Shown here piece by piece: positions 34,316-43,128 of a stretch of DNA of 64,000 bases (position 1 is the stretch's first letter; the number at the start of each line of letters is the position of its first letter). The stretch lies in NCBI RefSeq assembly GCF_002726155.1, contig NZ_PBSH01000010.1:23990-87989 (forward strand), in the 5' to 3' direction. This DNA comes from Alcanivorax sp. GTDB taxonomy: Bacteria > Pseudomonadota > Gammaproteobacteria > Pseudomonadales > Alcanivoracaceae. A model generated the notes under the pieces. That model saw only the letters and a program-made list of their open reading frames with translations. It was not told the origin of the DNA and ran no database searches. The position numbers and the translations under genes are program-made.

Positions 34316-35032
34316 CTATTTTTCCGGAATCAGCAAACTCTCCAGCGGCTGGCGGTCTGGGCGGAACTGGTTGATGGTTTCCTGTGCTTCATAGCCCAGC
34401 GACAACCCGCACAACAGCTTGTATTGCCCGGGTAACTGAAAGTGTTTCTCCAGCGGCGAACGCCACAGCGCCAGCGCGCCCTGGGCACAGGAACCCAGCC
34501 CTTCATCCGTTGCAGCCAACATCAGGCTCTGCAAAAAAATCCCCGCATCCAGTGCGCTGTAAATACCCAGCCCTTCGTGCACGAAGATAAACAGCGCCAC
34601 CGGCGCGTCAAAGAAACGGAAATTCGCCGCCATCTGCTCGTGGCGGGCTTGTTTGTCTTCCCGCCCGATGCCCAGCAACTGGTACAAACCGTGACCGGTG
34701 GCGACACGTCGCGGCTGCAGGTCCTCCGGGTATTTCACCACCGGACGATAATCGCCATCCGGCATCCCTTTTTTCGTCACCAGCGCCTTGAGTTTTTTCA
34801 CCATGGGCGCCCGCTGAAGCGCCATCAGTTGATCAAACCGTTCCGGCAATTCACGGCGCAGACTTTCCAGTACCTCACCGCGGGCCACCGCGATCTGGTA
34901 GGGCTGCGTGTTGGACCAACTGGGCGCTCCGCTGGCACGCTCCAGCAATTGATTCAACAGTGCATCGCTCACTGGCTGATCGGTAAACGCCCGCACACTG
35001 TGGCGCTGGGCCATCACATCCTGAAATTCCAT
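34316..35032 (-). CDS. Nitroreductase-family FMN oxidoreductase
   Basis: 238-aa NAD(P)H-dependent flavoprotein. The FMN-phosphate site RHSVRAFTDQPV is at about 10-21, and SGAPSWSNTQPYQIAVA at 34-50 is the conserved substrate/FMN loop. The C-terminal part GLGSCAQGALALW and CGLSLGY complete the fold. Likely a homodimer reducing quinones or nitroaromatics; the physiological substrate is unknown. It is divergent from the DUF1643 gene across a 61-bp gap. Confidence 0.92.
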   Translation of the reverse strand: MEFQDVMAQRHSVRAFTDQPVSDALLNQLLERASGAPSWSNTQPYQIAVARGEVLESLRRELPERFDQLMALQRAPMVKKLKALVTKKGMPDGDYRPVVKYPEDLQPRRVATGHGLYQLLGIGREDKQARHEQMAANFRFFDAPVALFIFVHEGLGIYSALDAGIFLQSLMLAATDEGLGSCAQGALALWRSPLEKHFQLPGQYKLLCGLSLGYEAQETINQFRPDRQPLESLLIPEK

Positions 35033-35093
35033 ACCCTCAACCTGTTGTGGTCTGCTTAGCGTTTACTGTGCCAGAGACTTACAATGCGCAGCC

Positions 35094-35597
35094 ATGACCA
35101 AGACCACCGATAACCTGCAACGTCGCGCCAACTTTTCTCGCTGTCGCCAGTATCGCTATGCCCTGTGGCGCCAGTGGGGTGACGGTGATGACTTCATGCT
35201 GCTGATCGGCCTCAACCCCTCCACCGCCGATCATCGCCAAGACGACCCCACCATACGGCGCTGCATGGGTTTTGCGCGCGACTGGGGTTACTCCGGCCTC
35301 TGCGTGGCCAACCTGTTTGCCTACCGGGCCACCTATCCGCAAGACCTGTTCGCCGCCGCCGACCCGGTGGGGCCAAAGAATGACCCGTGGCTACGCCGGC
35401 TTGCACGACAAGCAGACCTGGTCGTCGCCGCCTGGGGCAACCATGGCCGCTTCAACGACCGCGCCCTGCAAGTGGTGCCACAATTACCGGCAATGCACTG
35501 CATTCGCCTGAACAGCTCCGGGGAACCGGCACATCCACTGTATCTTCCCAAGCATCTCACGGCCCAGCCTTGGGATGGCTACCCCGCCTTGTCCTGA
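35094..35597 (+). CDS. DUF1643 family protein
   Basis: 167-aa cytoplasmic protein. DUF1643 signatures are YRYALWRQWG, LLIGLNPSTADHRQDDPTIRRCMGF (residues about 36-60) and VAAWGNHGRF. Function unknown; the NPSTAD motif and later conserved Arg/Asp residues suggest a nucleotide or phosphate ligand (inference). Two ATGs are close; the one at 35094 gives the family's usual N-terminus. Followed 54 bp later by the DUF3429 gene on the same strand. Confidence 0.85.
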   Translation: MTKTTDNLQRRANFSRCRQYRYALWRQWGDGDDFMLLIGLNPSTADHRQDDPTIRRCMGFARDWGYSGLCVANLFAYRATYPQDLFAAADPVGPKNDPWLRRLARQADLVVAAWGNHGRFNDRALQVVPQLPAMHCIRLNSSGEPAHPLYLPKHLTAQPWDGYPALS

Positions 35598-35651
35598 CCT
35601 TCACCTTAAACAAGCAATAATAGGCACAAAGTACCCGTCGGGATTAACATT

Positions 35652-36104
35652 GTGAGCACACGTCTGGAAAAGAATATCCGTCGTGCCAAAGGGCTGTCCT
35701 ATGCAGGTCTGATTCCCTTCTATGGGCTGGCCGGCCTGGCCTGGGTTGCCGAGACGGGTAACTGGGCCCTGAATGCCCTCGCCACCTACGCCGCCATCGT
35801 CATCACCTTCCTCGGCGCCATTCACTGGGGCCGCGCTCTGGACAAAATGGCCGACAGCAACCAGTACCCCACCCTGCTGTTTGGCTTGATGCCTGCCCTG
35901 CTGGGATGGTTTGCCCTGCTACTCCCCCTGGAACTGGCCCTGCCCATGCTCGCCGCCGGGCTCATGTATGTGTGGGGCACAGAACAGATGGTGTTCAACG
36001 ACACCTTGCCCACCTGGTACCGGCACTTGCGGCACCAGCTCACCGCCGCGGCAGTCATTGCCGTATTGATTGGCTGGGCCGCCACCATGTTCTGGATGCT
36101 GTGA
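35652..36104 (+). CDS. DUF3429 membrane protein
   Basis: 150-aa inner-membrane protein with about five helices, starting at GTG. The family core FLGAIHWGRAL and WGTEQMVFN is present, with a His and Trp buried in the second helix region. Function unknown; DUF3429 homologues include TMEM69-like proteins of mitochondria (family knowledge). It may share transcription with the DUF1643 gene. Confidence 0.85.
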   Translation: MSTRLEKNIRRAKGLSYAGLIPFYGLAGLAWVAETGNWALNALATYAAIVITFLGAIHWGRALDKMADSNQYPTLLFGLMPALLGWFALLLPLELALPMLAAGLMYVWGTEQMVFNDTLPTWYRHLRHQLTAAAVIAVLIGWAATMFWML

Positions 36105-36235
36105 GCGGCTGACTGCCAGTCACCGAAACGGCTTTCCTTTTTTTACAAAGCAGCAGGCATTCAAGGCGGCGTAACCGTGGCCCGACCAGTCAGCCCCCGC
36201 TACACTGTGTGCTCGTCACAGGGAGATTCGGGCAT

Positions 36236-38584
36236 ATGAAACAGCACTGGCTGCAGCGCATTACATTGACACTTGGATTGATGTTGTTCTCGTTTTCGGC
36301 CCAGGCCGCCCCCGCTATCAGCCCCACTGCTTCCAGCCAATCGCCCAATTATCACGACGACATCCGGCCCATTTTTGAGAACAAATGCCTGGCCTGTCAC
36401 GGCTGTTACGATGCCCCCTGCCAACTGAAACTCGAAGCCGTAGAAGGACTGGATCGCGGTGCCAGCAAACAAAAGGTCTACAACGGTGGTCGCAAACACA
36501 CCGTGGACCCCACCCGGCTTTTCCAGGATGCCCAGACCACCGCGCAATGGCGTGACAAAGGTTTCTATTCCGTCATCGACAGCACCTCTGGCATGCAAGC
36601 CTCACTGCTGTATCAAATGCTTAACCTGGGCAAGCGGCACACCTTCAACCCCAATGAAAAGCTGCCCGAAGATATTGCCCTGGGGCTGAGCCGACAGAAT
36701 GAATGCCCTGCCCCGGATGAATTCGAGGATTATGCTGACGATCATCCTATGGAAGGCATGCCACTGGCCGTGGCCGGCTTGACCGACGACGAATTCGCCA
36801 CCATCAGCCGTTGGTTGGAACAAGGCGCCAGCTTTAAACCGGAAGTGATCACACCCACTGCAGAAGAACAGCAGCTGATCGACGACTGGGAAGCCTTCCT
36901 GAACCAGAGTGATCCGAAACACCAGCTGGTAGCTCGCTGGTTATACGAGCACCTGTTCCTGGCACATCTGTATCTGGATAAAGGCGACGACAGCAAACCT
37001 GCCCATTTTTTCCAGCTTCATCGCTCCAGCACGCCCCCTGGGGAGCCAATCAAACAGGTTGCCACCGATCGCCCCAACCAAATGCCCCCGGAGAACTTCT
37101 GGTATCGGATCGCTCCGGTTCGCGGCACGCTTGTCCACAAGACCCACATCACCTTTGGTCTGAACGAAAGCAAACTGGCCCGCACAAAAACGCAGTTTTT
37201 CAGCACCGACTGGGAGGTCAAGGAACTGCCCGGTTACGGTTATGAACAGCGCGCCAATCCTTTCGTCACCTTTGCGGATATTCCTGCCCGCGCTCGCTAT
37301 CAGTTTATGCTGGATGAAGCCGAATATTTCATTCGCACCTTTATCCGCGGCCCGGTTTGTCGCGGGCAAATCGCCACCGACGTAATCCGTGACCATTTCT
37401 GGGCCGTGTTCCAGAACCCGGATCAGGATATCTACATCACCGATGAAAATTACCGCGCCCAGGTCAACGACCTGCTCGCCTTGCCCGGCCAGGATGATGA
37501 CCTGTTGGCGCTTGGCCCGGAATGGCTCAAATACAGCGACAAACGCAACGACTACCTGAACGCCCGCAAGCAGGCTTACGGCACCCACGAGCCACAAGGG
37601 CCAGGCTGGGAATCGCTATGGCATGGCGACGGCAGTAATCGCAATGCGCTTCTGACCATTTTCCGGCACCACGATAACGCCTCGGTACGCAAAGGCTTGA
37701 TTGGTGACCTGCCCCTGACCACCTGGGTGATGGACTACCCGCTGCTCGAGCGCAGTTATTACAACCTGGTGGTGAATTTCAATGTATTCGGCTCTGTATC
37801 CCATCAAGCGCAGACACGTCTCTATTTTGACCTGATCCGCAACGGCGCTGAGCAAAACACGCTCCGCTATCTCCCTGCCGAGCTGCGCAAAACCGTGTTG
37901 GCTAACTGGTATCAGAACACCGGCAAACTGCGCCTGGCAATCAGCTACGCCTCCGTGGATACCGAGCTGCCCACCAATATTGACTACGAAACCAGCAGCC
38001 CGATGAACGAATTCAACGACAAGCTGCTGGTTCGCCTGGCCAACGTGAATGCCCGCCCGGACCCGATCAACCGCTGCGACGCAGACGCATGCCAACGCCG
38101 CAACGTGTCCACCTGGAAACAGCATGCTGACCAGGTTCTTAGTGCCATTTCTTCAAGGCGTGCCGCCAACCTGCCCGCGGTGAATTTTATGCCGGAAGTC
38201 AGCATGGTGCATGTGCGTGGCAGCCAGGGAGAGCAGGAAATCTACTCCCTGTTCCGCAACCGGGCCCATAGCAACGTGGCGTTCATGATGGGCGAGTCAC
38301 TGCGCTACCAACCGCCACTGGATACACTGACCCTGTACCCCGGCGTCATGGCGAGCTATCCCAACTTCATGTTCCTGGTGCAGGATGACCAGCTCCAGGC
38401 GTTCGTCTCGCAGATGGACGCCGTGAAAACCGAAGAAGACTTTACCAAGCTGGTCGACGCCTACGGCATCCGCCGTACTCACCCGGAATTCTGGCAGTAT
38501 TTCCACGCGCTGGATCAGTATCTGGAAGAGCACGAGCCAACCCAGGCCGGCATTCTCGATATGAACCGATACGAAAACCTTTAA
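36236..38584 (+). CDS. cti: Periplasmic fatty acid cis/trans isomerase Cti
   Basis: 782-aa haem protein that converts cis- to trans-unsaturated fatty acids in membrane phospholipids, a rapid solvent and heat response in Pseudomonas and relatives. A signal peptide ends SAQAAP. The single c-type haem site CLACH is near residue 50, in the typical ENKCLACHGCYDAPCQLKL segment; the rest (for example GGRKHTVDPTRLF and NFMPEVSMVHVRG) matches Cti. The ATG at 36236 follows GGGAGATTCG. Cti is usually constitutive and monocistronic, as it appears here. Confidence 0.94.
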   Translation: MKQHWLQRITLTLGLMLFSFSAQAAPAISPTASSQSPNYHDDIRPIFENKCLACHGCYDAPCQLKLEAVEGLDRGASKQKVYNGGRKHTVDPTRLFQDAQTTAQWRDKGFYSVIDSTSGMQASLLYQMLNLGKRHTFNPNEKLPEDIALGLSRQNECPAPDEFEDYADDHPMEGMPLAVAGLTDDEFATISRWLEQGASFKPEVITPTAEEQQLIDDWEAFLNQSDPKHQLVARWLYEHLFLAHLYLDKGDDSKPAHFFQLHRSSTPPGEPIKQVATDRPNQMPPENFWYRIAPVRGTLVHKTHITFGLNESKLARTKTQFFSTDWEVKELPGYGYEQRANPFVTFADIPARARYQFMLDEAEYFIRTFIRGPVCRGQIATDVIRDHFWAVFQNPDQDIYITDENYRAQVNDLLALPGQDDDLLALGPEWLKYSDKRNDYLNARKQAYGTHEPQGPGWESLWHGDGSNRNALLTIFRHHDNASVRKGLIGDLPLTTWVMDYPLLERSYYNLVVNFNVFGSVSHQAQTRLYFDLIRNGAEQNTLRYLPAELRKTVLANWYQNTGKLRLAISYASVDTELPTNIDYETSSPMNEFNDKLLVRLANVNARPDPINRCDADACQRRNVSTWKQHADQVLSAISSRRAANLPAVNFMPEVSMVHVRGSQGEQEIYSLFRNRAHSNVAFMMGESLRYQPPLDTLTLYPGVMASYPNFMFLVQDDQLQAFVSQMDAVKTEEDFTKLVDAYGIRRTHPEFWQYFHALDQYLEEHEPTQAGILDMNRYENL

Positions 38585-38893
38585 AGGATTAACAGCAAGT
38601 AACGCGGGAGGGATGGGTGCCATGGCGCAACCACCCTGCCCGCGATGTCTGGTTGAAAGTTCAACGTGGAAAGTTGCAAGGAACATCAAGAAGCTCCCAC
38701 CGCCCTTTTACCGCAGAAACGCCGCTGGCGGCGCGATAAACCTCCCATACGCTCTAAGTCCGCCAATGACTAGGTCTGTGGCGCCAGCCCGGTTGCTACT
38801 ATGCCCGACCTGTCAGTCACACTGGTCAATGTGACCGTCGCTCACCGCTCCATAATCGAATGCAATCCATAGACATAACAATGAGGTTCCATC
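38585..38893. other. 309-bp non-coding gap upstream of the acyl-CoA dehydrogenase pair
   Basis: Contains a low-complexity stretch (GTTGAAAGTTCAACGTGGAAAGTTGCAAGG near 38653 in two parts: an imperfect inverted and direct repeat) and a 20-bp inverted repeat at 38816-38835. No gene or clear terminator is visible. Confidence 0.6.
38816..38835. promoter_or_regulatory. Inverted repeat upstream of the acyl-CoA dehydrogenase operon
   Basis: GTCACA and TGTGAC separated by 8 bases (CTGGTCAA), with an overlapping GGTCA-N3-TGACC. It ends about 60 bp before the first start codon and could be an operator for an unlinked regulator. Confidence 0.4.
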
Positions 38894-40201
38894 ATGGCGA
38901 AAGATGCAGTGGGTTATGCGCTGACCGCGCTTAACCGCCTGGCCAGCTCGGAGATGCTCGACAAGATGGGCATGCGTAAAAGCGTTGAGCGGCTTGCCTA
39001 CAGCCTGACCAAAGGCGGCTTCCAGGTACTGACCACCACCGCCCGTGCATTCAAGTCCGGTAACGCAGGCAACAAACCCGAGCGCCTTACCGCCCCGGGC
39101 CATACCCGCGACCTGTTCGACCTGGGGATCACCGACGAACAACAAATGATCCGCGACAGCGTGCAAGGCTTTGCCACAAACGTGTTACGCGAACAGGCCG
39201 AGCACGCAGACGCCGCACAGCAGACCAGCGAAGACGTGATTGCCCAGGCATTGGAACTGGGACTGAATTTCTTCGCGGTACCGGAATCCCTGGGCGGGGC
39301 TGCCACCGAGAAATCCACCGTTACCAGCATGCTGCTGGCAGAAGATCTGGCCCGTGGAGACATGGGTCAGGCCGTCGCGATTCTCGCCCCCATGGGCGTC
39401 GCCAATGCCCTCACCCAGTGGGGCACCGCTCAGCAGCAGGACAAATACCTGAGCAGCTTCGCCGAAGAGAATCCACCTAAAGCCGCCATTGCAGTGTGCG
39501 AACCGCGCCCGCTGTTCGACCCCATGGCGCTGACTACCACCGCCCGCAAGGACGGTAGCGATTACGTCCTCAACGGGGAAAAATCCCTGGTGCCACTGGC
39601 GGCCGAAGCGGAAATTTTCCTTGTTGCCGCACAAACCGATAGCGGGCCGGCGGTGTTTATTGTGGAAGGCGGCACCGACGGCCTCAGTGCCGGTGAAGAT
39701 CCTTCGATGGGCATCCGCGCCAGCGGTCAACGCCCGTTGAAACTGGATAACGTACGCATCCCGGCGGACAACCGCCTGGGTAATGACGATTTTGATTATC
39801 GCGCGTTTGTGGACCTGGGCACCCTCGCCTGGTGTGCCATGGCCATTGGCACCAGCCAGGCCGTGCTCGACTACGTTGGCCCTTACTGCAACGAGCGCAC
39901 CGCCTTTGGTGAACCCATCAGCCACCGCCAGTCCGTAGCGTTCATGATTGCCGACATGGCCATCGAGCTTGATGCCATGCGCATGCTCACCTACCGCGCC
40001 GCCAGCCGTGCCGAACAGGGCAAGAGCTTCCAGCGTGAAGCGCACCTGGCCCGCACCCTGGTCAAGGATAAAGCCATGAAAATCGGCACCGACGGCGTGC
40101 AGCTGCTCGGCGGCCATGGCTTTACCAAAGAGTACCCGGTGGAACGCTGGTATCGGGATCTGCGTGCTGTGGGGGTCGCCTTCGGCGGCCTGCACCTGTA
40201 A
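38894..40201 (+). CDS. Acyl-CoA dehydrogenase-like subunit lacking the catalytic Glu
   Basis: 435-aa protein of the acyl-CoA dehydrogenase fold with an N-terminal extension of about 75 residues. It keeps the intersubunit FAD contacts R335 (NERTAFG) and Q403-LLGG. It lacks the TEPxxGSD loop (CEPRPLFDP at 202-210 instead), and it ends AFGGLHL where the catalytic YEGT segment should be. It should therefore be inactive alone. The next gene, 14 bp downstream, has exactly the missing motifs, which points to an obligate heteromer like mycobacterial FadE pairs (inference). Confidence 0.88.
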   Translation: MAKDAVGYALTALNRLASSEMLDKMGMRKSVERLAYSLTKGGFQVLTTTARAFKSGNAGNKPERLTAPGHTRDLFDLGITDEQQMIRDSVQGFATNVLREQAEHADAAQQTSEDVIAQALELGLNFFAVPESLGGAATEKSTVTSMLLAEDLARGDMGQAVAILAPMGVANALTQWGTAQQQDKYLSSFAEENPPKAAIAVCEPRPLFDPMALTTTARKDGSDYVLNGEKSLVPLAAEAEIFLVAAQTDSGPAVFIVEGGTDGLSAGEDPSMGIRASGQRPLKLDNVRIPADNRLGNDDFDYRAFVDLGTLAWCAMAIGTSQAVLDYVGPYCNERTAFGEPISHRQSVAFMIADMAIELDAMRMLTYRAASRAEQGKSFQREAHLARTLVKDKAMKIGTDGVQLLGGHGFTKEYPVERWYRDLRAVGVAFGGLHL

Positions 40202-40215
40202 GGAGGGAGACAACC

Positions 40216-41421
40216 ATGAATATCGAGATTCCCAAGAAGTTCAAACCCCTGATCAACAACGCCTATCAGGTAGCCCAAAGCACCCTTCGCCCGCTGTCGC
40301 GTAAATACGACCGTGGTGAGCACGAATACCCGAAAGAGCTGGATATGCTCGCCTCGGTACTGGATGGCTTCAACGAAGGCGACCCGGCCAACTCCGCCGG
40401 CGCCGCCACCACCGGCAGCGGCAAGGTGCAGGACGACGGCAGCGTGAAAAATGGTGCCAACATGGGCGTCTGCCTGGGCGCCATGGAAATGTGCTACGGC
40501 GACACCGGCTTCCTGCTCGCCATGCCCCGCCAGGGCCTGGGCAACGCTGCCATTGCTGCTGTCGCCAACGACGAACAGCTGGAACGTTTCAAGGGCAAAT
40601 GGGCCGCCATGGCCATTACCGAGCCGGGCTGTGGCTCCGACTCCGCTGCCATCCGCACCACCGCAAAACAGGACGGCGATCACTACATCCTCAATGGCGA
40701 GAAGATCTTCGTGACCTCCGGCGAACGGGCCGACTGCGTGGTGGTCTGGGCCAGCCTGGATCCGAAGCTGGGTCGCGCTGCCATCAAATCCTTCGTGGTA
40801 GATTGGGGCACCCCAGGCATGGAACTGGCCCGGTTGGAGAAGAAACTGGGTATCCGTGCCTCCGACACCGCTGCCATCAACTTCATGGACTGCCGGGTAC
40901 CGGCAGAAAACCTGCTGGGCAGCCCGGAAATCGACACCAAGAAAGGTTTCGCCGGTGTCATGGAAACCTTCGACAACACCCGCCCCCTGGTGGCCGCCAT
41001 GGCCATCGGTTGTGCCAAGGCCTCCCTGGAGCGCATCAAGGAACTGCTCAAAGACAGCATCACCTATGACTACGGCAAACCCGTGGATAACTGCTCTGCG
41101 GTAGAAGCCGAAATCTACAAGATGGAAGCTGACTGGGAAGCCGCCTACTGGCTGGCAGTGAAAGCCGCCTGGATGGCCGACAACAAGAAAGCCAACACCC
41201 TGGAAGCGTCCATCTCCAAGGCCAAGGCCGGCCGGGTGGGCAATTACATCACCCTGCGTTGTGTGGAACTGGCCGGCAGCCTGGGCTACACCGAAGACGA
41301 GTTACTGGAAAAATGGGCCCGTGATTCGAAGATTCTGGATATCTTCGAAGGCACCCAGCAAATCCAGCAGCTGGTGATCGCCCGGCGTGTGTTGGGGCTG
41401 AGCTCCAAAGAGTTGAAGTAA
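40216..41421 (+). CDS. Acyl-CoA dehydrogenase catalytic subunit
   Basis: 401-aa flavoenzyme that introduces the alpha-beta double bond in an acyl-CoA. The FAD/substrate loop TEPGCGSDSA is at 135-144, IFVTSGE at 164-170 and the catalytic base E378 in FEGTQQ. The intersubunit FAD contacts are altered: ITYDYGKPV (282-290) replaces RxxFG, and ELAGSLGY (351-358) replaces QxxGGxG. These are supplied by the upstream partner. GGAGGGAGACAACC gives a strong binding site. Substrate unknown; short- or branched-chain, or steroid-like acyl-CoA are all possible. Confidence 0.92.
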   Translation: MNIEIPKKFKPLINNAYQVAQSTLRPLSRKYDRGEHEYPKELDMLASVLDGFNEGDPANSAGAATTGSGKVQDDGSVKNGANMGVCLGAMEMCYGDTGFLLAMPRQGLGNAAIAAVANDEQLERFKGKWAAMAITEPGCGSDSAAIRTTAKQDGDHYILNGEKIFVTSGERADCVVVWASLDPKLGRAAIKSFVVDWGTPGMELARLEKKLGIRASDTAAINFMDCRVPAENLLGSPEIDTKKGFAGVMETFDNTRPLVAAMAIGCAKASLERIKELLKDSITYDYGKPVDNCSAVEAEIYKMEADWEAAYWLAVKAAWMADNKKANTLEASISKAKAGRVGNYITLRCVELAGSLGYTEDELLEKWARDSKILDIFEGTQQIQQLVIARRVLGLSSKELK

Positions 41422-41451
41422 CGTTCCGGACGTTTTGCCAACGAATGAATG

Positions 41452-41486
41452 AAGCCGTTTCTGACTGGTCAGAAGCGGCTTTTTTC
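41452..41486 (+). terminator. Terminator after the acyl-CoA dehydrogenase pair
   Basis: Stem AAGCCG-TTCTGAC / GTCAGAA-CGGCTT with one mismatch, then a T-run (TTTTTTC). Confidence 0.85.
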
Positions 41487-41769
41487 ATCGCTGGCAGCAC
41501 ACAAAGACCGCCCCATACCGAAGACGCTGTTCAAGCCAATTCTCCCTACATAGCCTCAATATCTCAGCCTTATTCCCTACTGCACAAAGAGACATAACGA
41601 TGATGTTGCCCTGCCATCATGTGTGCCAGTATCGAAACAAGATGGAACGCAATAAAAACGCTACACCGGGTTACAGCTTTACCGCGATTAGACAACAGGT
41701 TCACCCGCGGCGGGGCAGTAAAGTGAAAGGTAGAAGGTGGAGCGGGACAATAAAAAAGAAGGGAGCCAC

Positions 41770-42099
41770 ATGTCTGCATTCAAATACACCATGATGGGGG
41801 CCGCTCTGGCGGGACTCATGATGTTGGGCAACGCTGCCCATGCCAACCAGCAAGCCACAGTGATTATCAGCCAGAGCTGTGACTACATGCTGCTCAACTC
41901 CAGCAAGGGCATGGTGCTGGTCAAGCAGCTGGATGGCATCACGCCCCAGGAAGGCGACACCTTGCTCGGTGAATTCACCGCTGGCGATTTCAGTAACCTG
42001 CAAAACAACCGCAACAAGGATTCCATGCAGGTCTGGGTCGATACCGTGGATCCGCACAGCAGCAAGGCGCTTAGCCAGTACGGACGTTATTGCACTTGA
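41770..42099 (+). CDS. Small hypothetical exported protein
   Basis: 109-aa protein with a signal peptide (MSAFKYTMMGAALAGLMMLGNAAHA). The mature domain has two Cys residues (SQSCDYMLLN and RYCT, the last residues) and a Ser/Lys strand region KGMVLVKQLDG, probably a compact beta domain with one disulfide. No family recognised. AAGGGAGCCAC lies before the ATG at 41770, favouring it over the frame from 41737. Function unknown. Confidence 0.7.
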   Translation: MSAFKYTMMGAALAGLMMLGNAAHANQQATVIISQSCDYMLLNSSKGMVLVKQLDGITPQEGDTLLGEFTAGDFSNLQNNRNKDSMQVWVDTVDPHSSKALSQYGRYCT

Positions 42100-42102
42100 T
42101 AA

Positions 42103-42140
42103 GAGACGCGACACGCGACACGCTTCAAGCTGCAACGCGG
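42103..42140 (+). repeat. Dispersed intergenic repeat, copy 3
   Basis: GAGACGC, then a duplicated GACACGC, then TTCAAGCTGCAACGCGG, starting 3 bp after a stop codon. It matches the copy at 32242 except for the extra 7-bp unit and a few changes. Confidence 0.6.
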
Positions 42141-42259
42141 GCCGGGTACGGTGACACACGGTAACCGCCATGCCCGCGGGGTTCAGTTCAAAGTGAAACG
42201 TTGAAAAGGAAAACTCTGGGGACTTTTCTCACGTCCTTATCCAGGCTCGTAGCTCCCTC

Positions 42260-42694
42260 TCATCTCATCACAAAGCCCGCAAACAACACGGCAAAACCGC
42301 CCACTTCCGCCGCGATTAGCGCGAGCATAAACACCGTCATGGCCGCCTGCGGTACCGTGGCCGTGCCCATGCTGTGAGGCTTTTGCAGTTGGTTGCGGGT
42401 ATCTTTAAGCATGCCGTGCAGAATATAGCTGCCGATGGCCAGTGCGAAGAAAATCAGACAGGCCAGTACCGCCAGGGTGTTCACCCAATCTTCCCAAACG
42501 CTGAGCAAGGCAAAGCGCTCCAGCACCAGGCATGCAAAGGCATACATCAAGCTGGCACGGTGGGCGATATCCACATAGTAATGCGCCCGGGCTTTCTCAC
42601 TGTTGGCCACCTGCACATACTTCCAGGCCCCGGTCAGCAAGCCGACGAGAAAAAAAATGCCACAACCCCAAAGCGCCCATTGATCCGCTGTCAT
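42260..42694 (-). CDS. Four-helix integral membrane protein of unknown function
   Basis: 144-aa protein with helices at about 6-24, 44-64, 72-95 and 117-140. Polar loops carry YYVDIAHRASLMYAF and LHGMLKDTRNQLQKPHS, so His and Arg residues lie near the membrane. Family not recognised with certainty. It starts 18 bp after the ArsR-type regulator, so the two are probably one operon, divergent from an Old Yellow Enzyme. Confidence 0.75.
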   Translation of the reverse strand: MTADQWALWGCGIFFLVGLLTGAWKYVQVANSEKARAHYYVDIAHRASLMYAFACLVLERFALLSVWEDWVNTLAVLACLIFFALAIGSYILHGMLKDTRNQLQKPHSMGTATVPQAAMTVFMLALIAAEVGGFAVLFAGFVMR

Positions 42695-42712
42695 TCCCTG
42701 CCCCTGTATTTA

Positions 42713-43069
42713 TCACATTTCAAAAAAGTGTGCCAATCGTTCCTGCATCATTGGCTCCGCATGGCAGAACCGGCGGCGCCCTTCACGCTCCACACGAATC
42801 AGCCCGGCCTCCGACAGCTCTCGAACATGGTGAGACACTGTCGGTGCGCCAATATTGAGCCGCTGCATAAAGTCCCCAAACGCACAGCCGGCAGGCACCT
42901 TCGACAGATCCGCCTGACCATGCTGGCGACAGTGATCCACAATCACCTGGTATATGCGCAATCGGTTGGGGTTGGACAGCGCTCGAAAGGCTGCAGCAAG
43001 TTGCTCCGCCGTCACAGTGTCTTTCTGTGCCAAAACCGGCACCTCCCGGGAAAATAGTTTGACGGTCAT
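42713..43069 (-). CDS. ArsR-family winged-helix regulator
   Basis: 118-aa repressor-like protein. The helix-turn-helix is LNIGAPTVSHHVRELSEAGL (about 71-90), followed by the wing EREGRRRFCH. Cysteines C47, C62 and C102 are present, but no ELCVC-type metal site is seen, so the signal may be redox or organic rather than metal. The ATG lies only 11 bp from a perfect 10-bp inverted repeat, which is probably its operator and governs both directions. Confidence 0.88.
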   Translation of the reverse strand: MTVKLFSREVPVLAQKDTVTAEQLAAAFRALSNPNRLRIYQVIVDHCRQHGQADLSKVPAGCAFGDFMQRLNIGAPTVSHHVRELSEAGLIRVEREGRRRFCHAEPMMQERLAHFFEM

Positions 43070-43080
43070 AAAACTAACTT

Positions 43081-43104
43081 ATAGTTTGATTCTCATCAAA
43101 CTAT
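43081..43104. promoter_or_regulatory. Operator of the ArsR-type regulator, divergent promoter
   Basis: ATAGTTTGAT and ATCAAACTAT, perfect 10-bp arms with a TCTC spacer, between the regulator and the flavin oxidoreductase starts. AT-rich 12-2-12-like palindromes are typical for this family. Confidence 0.8.
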
Positions 43105-43128
43105 ATTGTCGCCATCGGAGGAGACACT

